Positions 41,073 through 49,400 of a stretch of DNA of 64,000 nucleotides are shown here, in pieces (position 1 is the stretch's first letter; every line of letters starts with the position of its first letter). This stretch comes from Alteromonas indica (lineage in GTDB: Bacteria; Pseudomonadota; Gammaproteobacteria; Enterobacterales; Alteromonadaceae). The stretch covers positions 35,673 to 99,672 of the forward strand of contig PYVY01000017.1 in assembly GCA_003056425.1 (NCBI GenBank). Direction: 5' to 3'. A model generated the notes under the pieces. It did no database searches, was not told where the DNA came from, and saw nothing but the letters and a program-made list of their open reading frames with translations. Made by a program: the position numbers and the translations under genes.

Positions 41073-41657
41073 ATGACCAACCAAATTCGACGCTGCGCAT
41101 GGGTGAATGACGATCCGGTTTATCAACAATACCATGATAACGAGTGGGGGCGGCCTGTTACTCACAGTCAGGCTTTGTTTGAAAAACTTTGTCTGGATGG
41201 TCAGCAAGCGGGCTTGTCGTGGATAACTATTTTAAAAAAGCAGGCAAATTACGAGGCCGCGTTTCACGGTTTTGATCCGCATAAAATAGTACGAATGTCG
41301 CCAGATGAGCTCGACGGCTTAATGCAAAATGCAGGCATTATCCGTAATCGATTGAAGATACAAAGCATTGTTAAAAATGCGAAAGGGTATCTGGCAATTG
41401 AAGAAAGCCAGCCTTTTACAGATTTTATCTGGCAGTTTACCGACGGCAAAACAATCATCAATCAGTGGCAGGAACACGCTCAGATACCGGTTAGTTCACC
41501 TGCCTCGAAGGCTATGGCAAAAGCCCTGAAAAAGTATAACTTTACCTTTGTTGGGGAGACTATCTGTTATGCCTTTATGCAGGCGGTAGGAATGATTAAT
41601 GACCACGAAACAGACTGCCATTGCTATGCCGCAGCCTGTCGTGATGCCATTAAGTAG
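41073..41657 (+). CDS. tag: DNA-3-methyladenine glycosylase I
   Basis: Tag removes 3-methyladenine from alkylated DNA. The 194-residue protein has RCAWVNDDPVYQQYHDNEWG at the start, LCLDGQQAGLSWITILKKQ (with the conserved Gln-Ala-Gly-Leu-Ser-Trp), IIRNRLKIQSIVKNA, and the zinc-binding Cys/His set of the family: Cys near the N-terminus, and HETDCHCY near the end. It is divergent from glyQ with a short shared promoter region and converges tightly on the gene at 41658. Confidence 0.96.
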   Translation: MTNQIRRCAWVNDDPVYQQYHDNEWGRPVTHSQALFEKLCLDGQQAGLSWITILKKQANYEAAFHGFDPHKIVRMSPDELDGLMQNAGIIRNRLKIQSIVKNAKGYLAIEESQPFTDFIWQFTDGKTIINQWQEHAQIPVSSPASKAMAKALKKYNFTFVGETICYAFMQAVGMINDHETDCHCYAAACRDAIK

Positions 41658-42110
41658 CTAGCGAAGGCTTTCGCAGTAAGCCTTTATATCCGGTAATTCT
41701 GCGAGTACCCGGTTTTCATGTTCAGATTCAATCTGCTCGCGCGCCATATCCTGGCGCCGCTTTTCTTCTTTGGGAAGTTTATTACGCTCTTCGAGCATCG
41801 CAAACCCGTTAACCTGGGCGAATAATGTATGTATGTTAGGAAACATTTTGGCAAAGTTAGGCGGCGACTGCAGAGGAAGAGCATTTAACAAATGACAAAT
41901 TCTGATAGTCCCTTCTGACAAGTCACACTGATGTTGTTCCATGGCTTTTGCAATAACCAGAATACTCTCTGTAATGCTTTGCGTGCGTTTGTTCCGGGCC
42001 GCTGAATGTCGGGTATTTTGCTGTTTTAGCATAAACAGCAAGCGTCCGGCATACAGGCCAAGAGCAAGAATAATAACCACACCTATAATGGCTGTAATGG
42101 TCCATATCAT
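41658..42110 (-). CDS. DUF2489-family membrane-anchored protein
   Basis: One N-terminal membrane helix (TITAIIGVVIILALGLYAGRLL, residues about 3-25) is followed by a basic linker and a charged cytosolic domain with FPNIHTLFAQVNGFAMLEERN and KLPKEEKRRQDMAREQIE. This matches my memory of DUF2489 proteins, found beside yihI in gammaproteobacteria. The function is not known. It stops one base after tag and follows yihI on the same strand by 12 bp, so the two are probably one operon. Confidence 0.8.
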   Translation of the reverse strand: MIWTITAIIGVVIILALGLYAGRLLFMLKQQNTRHSAARNKRTQSITESILVIAKAMEQHQCDLSEGTIRICHLLNALPLQSPPNFAKMFPNIHTLFAQVNGFAMLEERNKLPKEEKRRQDMAREQIESEHENRVLAELPDIKAYCESLR

Positions 42111-42122
42111 ACAAAACGCCTT

Positions 42123-42611
42123 TTACTTCTTGAACTCGTCCATATTGATGGCATCAAGTTTATCTAGTGGATCTTCTTCGTCATCGTCTTCTTCAATATC
42201 TTCTTCCGGCTCAATGCCTAAAAGCTCACATAGCATACGGTGACGTTCAAGCTTATCATCAACATAGCGTTGCTCGGCTTTGCTGACAGGTTTTTCTTCA
42301 TCTATTTTATCCAACAGTTGCATAAGCTTGGCGTCGGCTTCTAAAGCGGCCAGCTCTTCTGCCGGATTAGCGAATTTACGCGTTTCTGTTTGCACCAACT
42401 GGATGGGCTTTTTGCTTCCATGGCGCGGATCGGTATTGAGCTTACCAGACGTACCACCGCCGGTTTGCTGTTCTTGCGTATTACGCGTACCGGAAGGTTT
42501 TCCTTTACCTTTTTTCTTACTTTGCTGGATGGCGGTACGGGGTTTTCTATCCGGGTCTTTTCTTACCCCGATAAGTCCAACCTTTCTGGTTTTTTTGCTG
42601 CGACTTGGCAT
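42123..42611 (-). CDS. yihI: Der GTPase-activating protein YihI
   Basis: YihI stimulates the GTPase Der in ribosome assembly. The N-terminal half is very basic and Ser/Gly/Lys-rich (RSKKTRKVGLIGVRKDPDRK, KKKGKGKPSGTR), then an acidic helical part with ELAALEADAKLMQLLDKIDE, KAEQRYVDDKLERHRMLCELLG and a tail rich in Glu/Asp (EEDIEEDDDEED). This order is the YihI pattern. It lies in the neighbourhood of engB and polA, as in E. coli. Confidence 0.9.
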   Translation of the reverse strand: MPSRSKKTRKVGLIGVRKDPDRKPRTAIQQSKKKGKGKPSGTRNTQEQQTGGGTSGKLNTDPRHGSKKPIQLVQTETRKFANPAEELAALEADAKLMQLLDKIDEEKPVSKAEQRYVDDKLERHRMLCELLGIEPEEDIEEDDDEEDPLDKLDAINMDEFKK

Positions 42612-42633
42612 ATGATCTCTTAAATACTAAACG

Positions 42634-43293
42634 TTAGAACTGTCTATTATAACTTTGCTTGTGCATTAATACGACATCAGCGCTAATAAGATGCACGGTA
42701 TATCCATAATTACGGCCGATATAGTAGAAAGTTTCATCACTAAAGAAACTCACATGAGTCATATCGTTTTTGTAATGCCATTGCGCAAACCGCGCCTGGC
42801 TAAGCACCCGTTTGGTCATGACACACAACCAGCCACCTTTCTTTAAGCAGCTATCCAGTATCGCCAGTTCTTTAGCCGGTGAATGGAAGTGCTCTATGGC
42901 TTCGGTACAAGTGATAAAGTCATACTGCTGCTGGAGTGGCGTTTTGTCAGGATGAAAATAGGGATCGTAAACCTGCATCTGATGGCCTTTGGCGGTTAGC
43001 ATCTTAGCCAGCACTGGCGTGGGACCACAGCCATAATCAAGGCCTGCAGCGGGGGGGGCAATATGCTGGCAAAGAGGATCTGCAGCTTTTGCTAAAAACT
43101 GTCGATAACCGCGGTCTTCGTACGAATTTTCATGCAATAGGTATTCGTTTTTTTCGGTATGCACGTCAGGTAAATAGGCGGGGGGGACGAAGACCAGGTG
43201 GCACTGTGCACATTGTACATATTCACGACGTTTGTCTGAATGATAAAACGCTGGGGTGGGGGCAGAACAAAGAGGGCATTGCAAATCAGACAT
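42634..43293 (-). CDS. Class I SAM-dependent methyltransferase with N-terminal zinc ribbon
   Basis: Residues 5-45 carry two Cys pairs (CPLC and CAQCHLVF) that look like a zinc-binding head. The methyltransferase domain follows: LDYGCGPTPVLAKML as the SAM-binding glycine motif (about residue 85), then YDFITCTEAIEHFHSP and LKKGGWLCVMTKRV. The C-terminal half keeps the usual strands (MTHVSFFSDETFYYIGR). The substrate is not evident. The ATG at 43293 is preferred over 43299; both are close. An upstream terminator isolates it from the cytochrome gene. Confidence 0.8.
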   Translation of the reverse strand: MSDLQCPLCSAPTPAFYHSDKRREYVQCAQCHLVFVPPAYLPDVHTEKNEYLLHENSYEDRGYRQFLAKAADPLCQHIAPPAAGLDYGCGPTPVLAKMLTAKGHQMQVYDPYFHPDKTPLQQQYDFITCTEAIEHFHSPAKELAILDSCLKKGGWLCVMTKRVLSQARFAQWHYKNDMTHVSFFSDETFYYIGRNYGYTVHLISADVVLMHKQSYNRQF

Positions 43294-43325
43294 ATACATT
43301 TATTTTTGCAGGATATAAAAGAAAA

Positions 43326-43351
43326 AAGGTGATGGCTTGCGCCATCACCTT
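43326..43351 (-). terminator. Rho-independent terminator
   Basis: On the minus strand AAGGTGATGGC-GCAA-GCCATCACCTT is followed by TTTTTTCTTTT. It lies upstream of the methyltransferase and would end transcription coming from the 43352-43638 region. Confidence 0.8.
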
Positions 43352-43638
43352 GATGTTTCAGTGTCGTATGACACTTCTCCCGTTTTGCACTCCGTGTGCT
43401 ACATTGGCTTCCAATGCCAGAGGTGCTCCCCTTTTTATTGCTTTTTACAGAGCTCGCATTTTCGTTTAAGGTCTTCCTGACACTTTATCCGATCATCCAT
43501 GTGCTTATTATTATTGTTGTATGTGTTGGACCGTTACAAGCACGGCGCCAAAACTAGGGAAGAAGCTTACACGAAATAAATGAAAACACAACACCCATTT
43601 TAACAGGATTTTAACAATAGGCTGTTATGCATCAGTTT
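43352..43638 (-). other. Gene-poor gap ending in a terminator; possible small RNA
   Basis: The 287 bp between the cytochrome c4 stop and the terminator contain GTGTCGTATGACAC (a perfect 14-bp palindrome near 43363-43376), a CATTGGAAGCCAATG stem (about 43405-43419, minus strand) and an AT-rich promoter-like stretch near 43510. A 21-codon frame (43432-43497) has no ribosome site. Together with the terminator this could be a non-coding RNA, but it may simply be the 3' untranslated region of the cytochrome message. Confidence 0.35.
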
Positions 43639-44262
43639 TTAGTGTAAACCTGCCAGGTAATCCGCCAACACCTGCATCTCTTCGTCACTTAGTTTCATCG
43701 CCACGTCACGCATCATCGCATTCATATCGTTATGTCGCTCGCCGTTTTGAAACGCTTTTAATTGGGCCACTATATATTCTGGATGCTGGCCGCTGATATC
43801 CGGAAAGCCGGCTAACTGCATACCATTACCACGAGGGCCATGGCAGGCAATACACGCGGTTACCCCACGTTCTAAATTACCTCCTCGGTATAATGCCGCG
43901 CCAGCCTCTACTGCAGATTCTGGGGTAGTGCCGTCTTTAGGTTGCTGGCTCGCAAAGTACGCGGCCAAATCCTGCATATCTTGTTCTGAGAGGGGCATGG
44001 CCATACCGTTCATCACCGGATTATTACGCCCCTCTTCACCACCTGATTGTCCAGCAAGCTTAAATTCTTTTAATTGTTTAACCAGATAGTTTTCATGTTG
44101 TCCGGCAATTTTCGGGTTCATTGGTATTGCACTGTTACCATCAGGCCCGTGGCAGGCAGCACACACGGCAGACTTTTGTTTTCCTGCGTCTGCATCGCCC
44201 TTAGCGAGCGCTGTGCCTGACAGACCAACAGATAAACAAACTATTACACAGAGTTTTTTCAT
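43639..44262 (-). CDS. Diheme cytochrome c4
   Basis: A signal peptide (MKKLCVIVCLSVGLSGTALA) leads into two similar cytochrome domains, each with one heme site: VCAACHGPDG (about residue 33) and ACIACHGPRG (about residue 137). The distal Met ligands fall in NPVMNGMAMPLSEQDMQDLAAYF and NAMMRDVAMKLSDEEMQVLADYL. Cytochrome c4 is a periplasmic electron carrier to terminal oxidases. It stands divergent from engB, a usual gammaproteobacterial arrangement. Length 207 fits. Confidence 0.95.
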   Translation of the reverse strand: MKKLCVIVCLSVGLSGTALAKGDADAGKQKSAVCAACHGPDGNSAIPMNPKIAGQHENYLVKQLKEFKLAGQSGGEEGRNNPVMNGMAMPLSEQDMQDLAAYFASQQPKDGTTPESAVEAGAALYRGGNLERGVTACIACHGPRGNGMQLAGFPDISGQHPEYIVAQLKAFQNGERHNDMNAMMRDVAMKLSDEEMQVLADYLAGLH

Positions 44263-44436
44263 AGTTTAACTTCCGTAAAGGAGCCAGCGGTATGGCTGGT
44301 ATACGTGGTATTATTGTTATTTAGTACATTTAATGTATTTGAAAAACCAAATCCATAGTAAAACGATGCTGTAAAAATGTACAATTATGTCAGCGAATTT
44401 TTTTATTATAATCAAGCAGTATAGACGGATATCCCG

Positions 44437-45048
44437 ATGACGTATTACACCAAAGCCAAGTTTTCCACCAGCGCACCCGACATCCGCCACCTAAAAGATG
44501 ACTCCGGGATTGAAGTCGCGTTTGCTGGCCGGTCAAACGCCGGTAAGTCGAGTGCCTTAAATACACTGGCGCGCCAACGCAATCTGGCGCGTACCAGTAA
44601 AACGCCTGGGCGTACGCAACTGATTAATGTATTCGAGCTGGACGAAGGGCGCCGCCTGATTGATTTACCGGGATACGGGTTTGCCCAGGTGCCAATTGCT
44701 ATGAAGAAAAAGTGGCAGGCCGCGCTGGGGGAGTATCTGCAAAAGCGTAAAAGCCTGAAAGGGCTGGTCGTACTGATGGATATCAGACACCCTTTTAAAG
44801 ATTTAGACCAGGATTTAATTTACTGGGCGGTAGAGGCAAAAATACCTGTGCTGGCTGTGCTGACTAAGTCTGACAAACTGAAATCGGGTAAACGCAAAGC
44901 GCAATTGCTCATGGCACAAGAAGCCGCTCTGGCTTTTATGGGCGATGTTACAGTACAAACATTTTCCTCGTTAAATAGACAAGGCTTACCAGAGTTAGAA
45001 AAGGTCTTAGATGGCTGGTTTGGTCGCACGGTAGAACAACAGGAATAG
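44437..45048 (+). CDS. engB: Ribosome biogenesis GTPase EngB (YihA/YsxC)
   Basis: The 203-residue GTPase is needed for large-subunit assembly. G motifs: GRSNAGKSSALN (G1, about residue 32), TPGRTQ (G2), DLPGYG (G3), LTKSDK (G4) and FSSL (G5). The start is ATG 44437. It is followed on the opposite strand by Spot 42 and polA, the same order as yihA-spf-polA in E. coli. Confidence 0.97.
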   Translation: MTYYTKAKFSTSAPDIRHLKDDSGIEVAFAGRSNAGKSSALNTLARQRNLARTSKTPGRTQLINVFELDEGRRLIDLPGYGFAQVPIAMKKKWQAALGEYLQKRKSLKGLVVLMDIRHPFKDLDQDLIYWAVEAKIPVLAVLTKSDKLKSGKRKAQLLMAQEAALAFMGDVTVQTFSSLNRQGLPELEKVLDGWFGRTVEQQE

Positions 45049-45065
45049 AAGGCTAGAAAGAAAAA

Positions 45066-45086
45066 TCCCCATCACAGGGATGGGGA
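45066..45086 (-). terminator. Hairpin terminator downstream of Spot 42
   Basis: TCCCCATC-N5-GATGGGGA with a T tract on the minus-strand side (TTTTTC). It is close to the engB stop and may serve as a second stop for minus-strand transcripts. Confidence 0.5.
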
Positions 45087-45243
45087 AAAAGGACTGAGAG
45101 AAAACACATAAAAACCGTAGATATAGAGTCAGCAAACGCGCGGTTAGTTCAACAAAAACAGAATAAATTTAGAATTTGTTTTAAAGTATTTATATATCAA
45201 TGATTTATATTTTAAATTGAATGTGCTTTCTAAAAAGCAGGCA

Positions 45244-45318
45244 TAAAAAAACCCCAGCATAAACATGCTGGGGTTAAAGCAAAGGTTTGAAAACAGCTTT
45301 CTCACCTCTGTACCCTAC
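45244..45318 (-). ncRNA. spf: Spot 42 small regulatory RNA
   Basis: Read from 45318 on the minus strand, the sequence begins GTAGGGTACAGAGGTGAGA, matching the first 15 bases of E. coli Spot 42, and ends in CCCCAGCATG-TTTA-TATGCTGGGG-like terminator stem and T7. Spot 42 binds Hfq and represses sugar and central metabolism genes when cAMP-CRP is low. The location between engB and polA is the classical one. At about 75 nt it is shorter than the 109-nt E. coli RNA: the middle is reduced. Confidence 0.9.
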
Positions 45319-45431
45319 ATGGATTAGACTACAATAATGTGCGAGAAAAGCAAGCAATTTGTGTAATTTAATTACCAAATGAGCCGCAAATACCCGCTCA
45401 TTTTATAAAATACTGTAATATTGTTACTTTT

Positions 45432-48203
45432 TTAGTGTGCTTCGTCCCAGTTTTTTCCCTGGCCAGCTTCAACCTCCAGCGGCACTGACAATACCGCCGC
45501 TTGTTCCATTAGCGCTACTATCTTGGTGGTGGCGGCTTCAACTGACGCTTCGCGTATTTCGAAAACCAGTTCATCGTGCACCTGCATCATCATGTAGATA
45601 TCGTCGTTATCATTCTTGGTGATCCAGTCATCTACCTGAATCATCGCCATTTTAATGATATCTGCTGCGGTACCTTGCATAGGGGCATTGATTGCGGCGC
45701 GTTCCGCACCTTTACGGCGGGCCCCATTACTGGCTTTAATATCGGGTAAATATAAACGTCGGCCAAATACGGTTTCTACATACCCTTTATCTTTTGCCAG
45801 AGTACGGGTTTCGTCCATATAACGTAATACGCCAGGGTAGCGTTCAAAATACAAATCCATGTACTGCTGTGCTTCGTGCCGCGGTATATTAAGCTGACGG
45901 GCCAGTCCGAACGCCGACATGCCATAAATAAGCCCGAAATTAATGGCTTTTGCACTTCTGCGCTGTTCGGTAGTAACCTCGTCTAACGGGGTATCAAAAA
46001 CTTCGGCTGCAGTAGCCCGGTGAATATCCTTACCTTGCGAAAATGCACTCAACAGCCCTTCATCCTGCGATAGGTGGGCCATAATACGTAGCTCTATTTG
46101 TGAATAGTCGGCCGCGACAATCTGATAACCGCTGCGAGGTACAAAAGCCTGGCGAACCCGGCGGCCTTCTTCATTTCGAATCGGGATATTCTGCAGGTTT
46201 GGGTCGGTGGATGATAACCGGCCAGTAGCCGTTACGGCTTGGTGATAGGAGGTATGTACCCGGCCAGTACGATGATTGATCATTTTGGGCAGTTTGTCGG
46301 TGTAGGTACTTTTTAATTTACTCAGGCCACGGTATTCCATGATCATTTTAGGAATAGGGTAGTCCAGTGCAAGCTCTTGTAAGACTTCTTCGGAAGTCGA
46401 GGGCGCGCCCTTAGGGGTTTTTTTAATTACCGGCAGACTAAACTTATCGAACAAAATATGTTGCAGTTGCTTGGTTGAGCCGAGATTGAACGTTTCGCCA
46501 GCCTCTTCATGTACGGTTTTTTCAAGCTCATCAATACGCTTGGCGAGATCCTGGCTATGTTGTGCCAGTCGCTGACTATCAATGAATACCCCAAGCTGTT
46601 CCATACGAGACAATACACTGGCGAGCGGGACCTCAATGTCCAGCAGTATTGACTTTAACTTGTCATCATCTTTTAGCTTTTGCCACAATACTTCATGTAA
46701 GCGAAAGGTTATATCAGCATCTTCAGCGGCATAGGGGGCTGCTTCTTCTAACGCTATCTGGTTGAAGGTAAGCTGCTTAGCGCCTTTACCGGCAATATCT
46801 TCATAGCTAATCGTTTTATGATTAAGATAGGCCAGCGCCAAGGAGTCCATATCGTGACGGGTTGCGGTACTGTTGAGCACATATGACTCCAGCATAGTGT
46901 CAAAGGCGATCCCGCGCAGTGTAATGGCATAATTAGCTAGCACATTTTTGTCGTACTTAAGATGTTGTCCGACCTTTTTGATGGCTTCATCTTCCAGCAG
47001 AGGCTTTAACTGTTCAAGTACCCAATCTCTGTCGAGTTGTTCCGGCGCATCGGGATAGTCGTGGGCTACCGGTACATAAGCGGCTTCGCCGGGGGCAATG
47101 CAAAATGATAAACCAACCAGTTCGGCTTCCATGTATTTCAGGCTGGTGGTCTCTGTATCAAAAGCAATTAACGGCGCCGTAGAAATCTTGTCCAGCCATT
47201 GTGTAAAGGTGTCTTTGTCGTAAATAGTGACATAGCCGCTACGGTCAATTTGTGCAGTCGCTACGGACGCTGTGTCGTTGTCTTCGGTGGCTAACTGTTG
47301 TTCGCTTTGCTGGGCAGCCGACTCGGAAGACACTTCGCTGTGCCAGCGTTTAAACTCATACTCAGCAAACAAGGTTTGCAGGGCGGCGTTATCTGGCTCA
47401 TTGGGGGTTAGGGTTTCGGGGCAAAGCTCCAGCTCGATATCGGTTTTGATGGTGGCCAGCTCATAAGATAGCCGTGCTTGTGCTTCAAATTCTGCCATTT
47501 TCTTGGCCAGAGTTTTACTGCCACGAAAGCCCAGATCGGCGATTTTATCGAGCTGTTCATAGATAGTATTGATGCCCCCGAGGCCGTTTAACAGGGCTTG
47601 GGCGCTTTTATCGCCCACTCCAGGCACCCCGGGGATATTGTCCACTTTGTCACCTTTAAGGGCTAAGAAGTCAATAACCAGGGAAGGGGGGATACCAAAC
47701 TTTTCAATAACCCCGTCCACGTCCATGAGCTGGTTAGTCATGGTATTAATCAGCGTTACATGTTGATTCACCAGCTGGGCCATATCCTTGTCGCCAGTAC
47801 TAATCAGACAATCGATACCTTTTTCCGTAGCCTGACGAGCCAGCGTCCCGATAACATCGTCGGCTTCTACACCGTCTTCAACAATAATCGGTAAGCCCAT
47901 GGCACGAATGATCTCGTGTAAGGGTTTAATCTGGCTTCCTAGCTCTTGCGGCATAGGAGGACGGTTAGCTTTGTACTCTTTGTATATTTCATCCCGAAAT
48001 GTTTTACCTTTGGCGTCAAAGATAACCGCTATATGCGTAGGGTGGTACTGACGAATCAGACTACGCAGCATGTTGATCACTCCGTAGATCGCGCCCGTAT
48101 CCTGTCCTTTGGAATTAGTAAGTGGCGGTAAGCCATGAAAGGCCCTGAATAAATAGGAAGATCCATCTACCAGGATGAAAGGGGGCTGTTTAGGATTAGA
48201 CAT
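45432..48203 (-). CDS. polA: DNA polymerase I
   Basis: The likely start is MSNPKQPPFILVDGSSYLFRAFHGLP at 48203 with CAGGTC upstream; the frame to 48269 lacks support. Domains: 5'-3' exonuclease (1-300; VVEDGVEADDVIGTLA, GDKVDNIPGVPGVGDKSA), 3'-5' exonuclease (about 350-530; FDTETTSLKYM) and polymerase (TGRLSSTDPNLQNIPIR, AADYSQIELRIMAHLS, RRSAKAINFGLIYGMSAFGLA, QVHDELVFEI). About 923 residues is normal. PolA repairs DNA and removes Okazaki primers. Its proofreading residues (D-x-E) are present. Confidence 0.98.
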   Translation of the reverse strand: MSNPKQPPFILVDGSSYLFRAFHGLPPLTNSKGQDTGAIYGVINMLRSLIRQYHPTHIAVIFDAKGKTFRDEIYKEYKANRPPMPQELGSQIKPLHEIIRAMGLPIIVEDGVEADDVIGTLARQATEKGIDCLISTGDKDMAQLVNQHVTLINTMTNQLMDVDGVIEKFGIPPSLVIDFLALKGDKVDNIPGVPGVGDKSAQALLNGLGGINTIYEQLDKIADLGFRGSKTLAKKMAEFEAQARLSYELATIKTDIELELCPETLTPNEPDNAALQTLFAEYEFKRWHSEVSSESAAQQSEQQLATEDNDTASVATAQIDRSGYVTIYDKDTFTQWLDKISTAPLIAFDTETTSLKYMEAELVGLSFCIAPGEAAYVPVAHDYPDAPEQLDRDWVLEQLKPLLEDEAIKKVGQHLKYDKNVLANYAITLRGIAFDTMLESYVLNSTATRHDMDSLALAYLNHKTISYEDIAGKGAKQLTFNQIALEEAAPYAAEDADITFRLHEVLWQKLKDDDKLKSILLDIEVPLASVLSRMEQLGVFIDSQRLAQHSQDLAKRIDELEKTVHEEAGETFNLGSTKQLQHILFDKFSLPVIKKTPKGAPSTSEEVLQELALDYPIPKMIMEYRGLSKLKSTYTDKLPKMINHRTGRVHTSYHQAVTATGRLSSTDPNLQNIPIRNEEGRRVRQAFVPRSGYQIVAADYSQIELRIMAHLSQDEGLLSAFSQGKDIHRATAAEVFDTPLDEVTTEQRRSAKAINFGLIYGMSAFGLARQLNIPRHEAQQYMDLYFERYPGVLRYMDETRTLAKDKGYVETVFGRRLYLPDIKASNGARRKGAERAAINAPMQGTAADIIKMAMIQVDDWITKNDNDDIYMMMQVHDELVFEIREASVEAATTKIVALMEQAAVLSVPLEVEAGQGKNWDEAH

Positions 48204-48623
48204 AGACCTGCATTTTAATCGGCGATAATTATCGCCAAGGATGCCACAGGCTACGGGTGATCGCCACATGGCAATAATATTGTAATGCTACTGATCGTCT
48301 GTGGATAACTTTGTGATCATTGTCAATAGACGATCAAATAAAAAGATCTTGCTTGACTTTGGATCAATCTTTCAGGGCTAGAAAAAATGTGGGGTTCAGG
48401 AGGTTCCTGGCGTCGCTGCCTTGGATGATTTTAAGTCCGTGTAAATGTGGATAAGTTAGTGGTTATGTTTATTCTTAGTTTCAGCTTTCGCCAAAACGGT
48501 AGAGTAATGTAGCATACAGAAATTATGTTTCTAAAGTGTTATTTCAGAACTTTTTTTAATCGCTTTGCTCGTTTTTTAAACTAAATGGGTATAAGCAGTA
48601 AAGGTAAGGGTTTGGAGAGAACT
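48204..48623. other. Divergent promoter region of polA and elbB
   Basis: 420 bp without a recognisable gene. It is AT-rich with several GATC sites and a TGTGGATAA-like DnaA box (GTGGATAAC at about 48302). A TTGACT hexamer at about 48354 could be part of a rightward promoter. No RNA gene was recognised. Confidence 0.4.
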
Positions 48624-49277
48624 ATGAAGAAAGTCGCCGTTATTTTAAGTGGTTGTGGTGTATTTGATGGTAGTGAAATTTATGAGTCGGTCATTACGCT
48701 GTTAGCAATTCGGCAGCAAGGAGCGCAATACCAGTGTTTTGCGCCGGATAAAAATCAGCTGCAAGTGGTTAACCATTTAACCGGAGAAGTTGATGATACC
48801 CAGCAGCGTAATGTGTTGGTGGAGGCGGCGCGTATCGCCCGGGGTGAGATCAAACCGGTCACTGAATGTAACGCCGAAGACTTCGATGCGTTAATCCTGC
48901 CTGGCGGCTTTGGCGCCGCGAAAAACTTGTGCACATTTGCAGTCGATGGGGCGCAAAGCCAGCCTGATGAAAGCGTATTACGGGTATGTAAAGCTTTTGC
49001 TGATGCTGGTAAGCCAGCAGGTTATGCCTGTATTGCCCCAGCGCTGGCAGCGTCAGTGTATGGCAACAGCACAAAGTTAACTATTGGGAACGATGCCGAT
49101 ACAGCTCAGGGCATTAATGCGCTTGGCGCAGAACATGTGGAATGTGCTGTAGAAGACATTGTGGTAGACAGCCAGGCGCGGCTGGTTACTACCCCGGCCT
49201 ATATGTTGGCTACCGATATTCTGCAAGCCCAGGCTGGACTGAACAAGATGGTGGAAACGGTCCTGGCAATGGACTAA
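48624..49277 (+). CDS. elbB: Glyoxalase-type protein ElbB (DJ-1/PfpI family)
   Basis: The protein starts MKKVAVILSGCGVFDGSEIYES, with GGAGAGAACT upstream of the ATG at 48624. The fold is that of class I amidotransferase-like/DJ-1 proteins: FDALILPGGFGAAKNLC (about 85-101) and GYACIAPALAASV, in which Cys is the nucleophile. ElbB has weak glyoxalase activity in E. coli and is linked to isoprenoid production. Length 217 is normal. It is followed by trkH in the same direction, 124 bp away. Confidence 0.93.
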   Translation: MKKVAVILSGCGVFDGSEIYESVITLLAIRQQGAQYQCFAPDKNQLQVVNHLTGEVDDTQQRNVLVEAARIARGEIKPVTECNAEDFDALILPGGFGAAKNLCTFAVDGAQSQPDESVLRVCKAFADAGKPAGYACIAPALAASVYGNSTKLTIGNDADTAQGINALGAEHVECAVEDIVVDSQARLVTTPAYMLATDILQAQAGLNKMVETVLAMD

Positions 49278-49400
49278 TTGGCTAAACCGACGAAAGAACC
49301 TTTTCCTTTCGTCTGGTTCCTCGCATAATAAACGGTACAATCAGCTAGTCACCCTGGCAAGTGGTGAACATCTACTAATAAAAACAAGGCTTAATGGAAC

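Noticed and set aside
43432..43497. A 21-codon minus-strand frame starting MDDRIKCQEDLKRK
   Set aside because: No ribosome site and too short to be supported on its own; noted only within the gap description.
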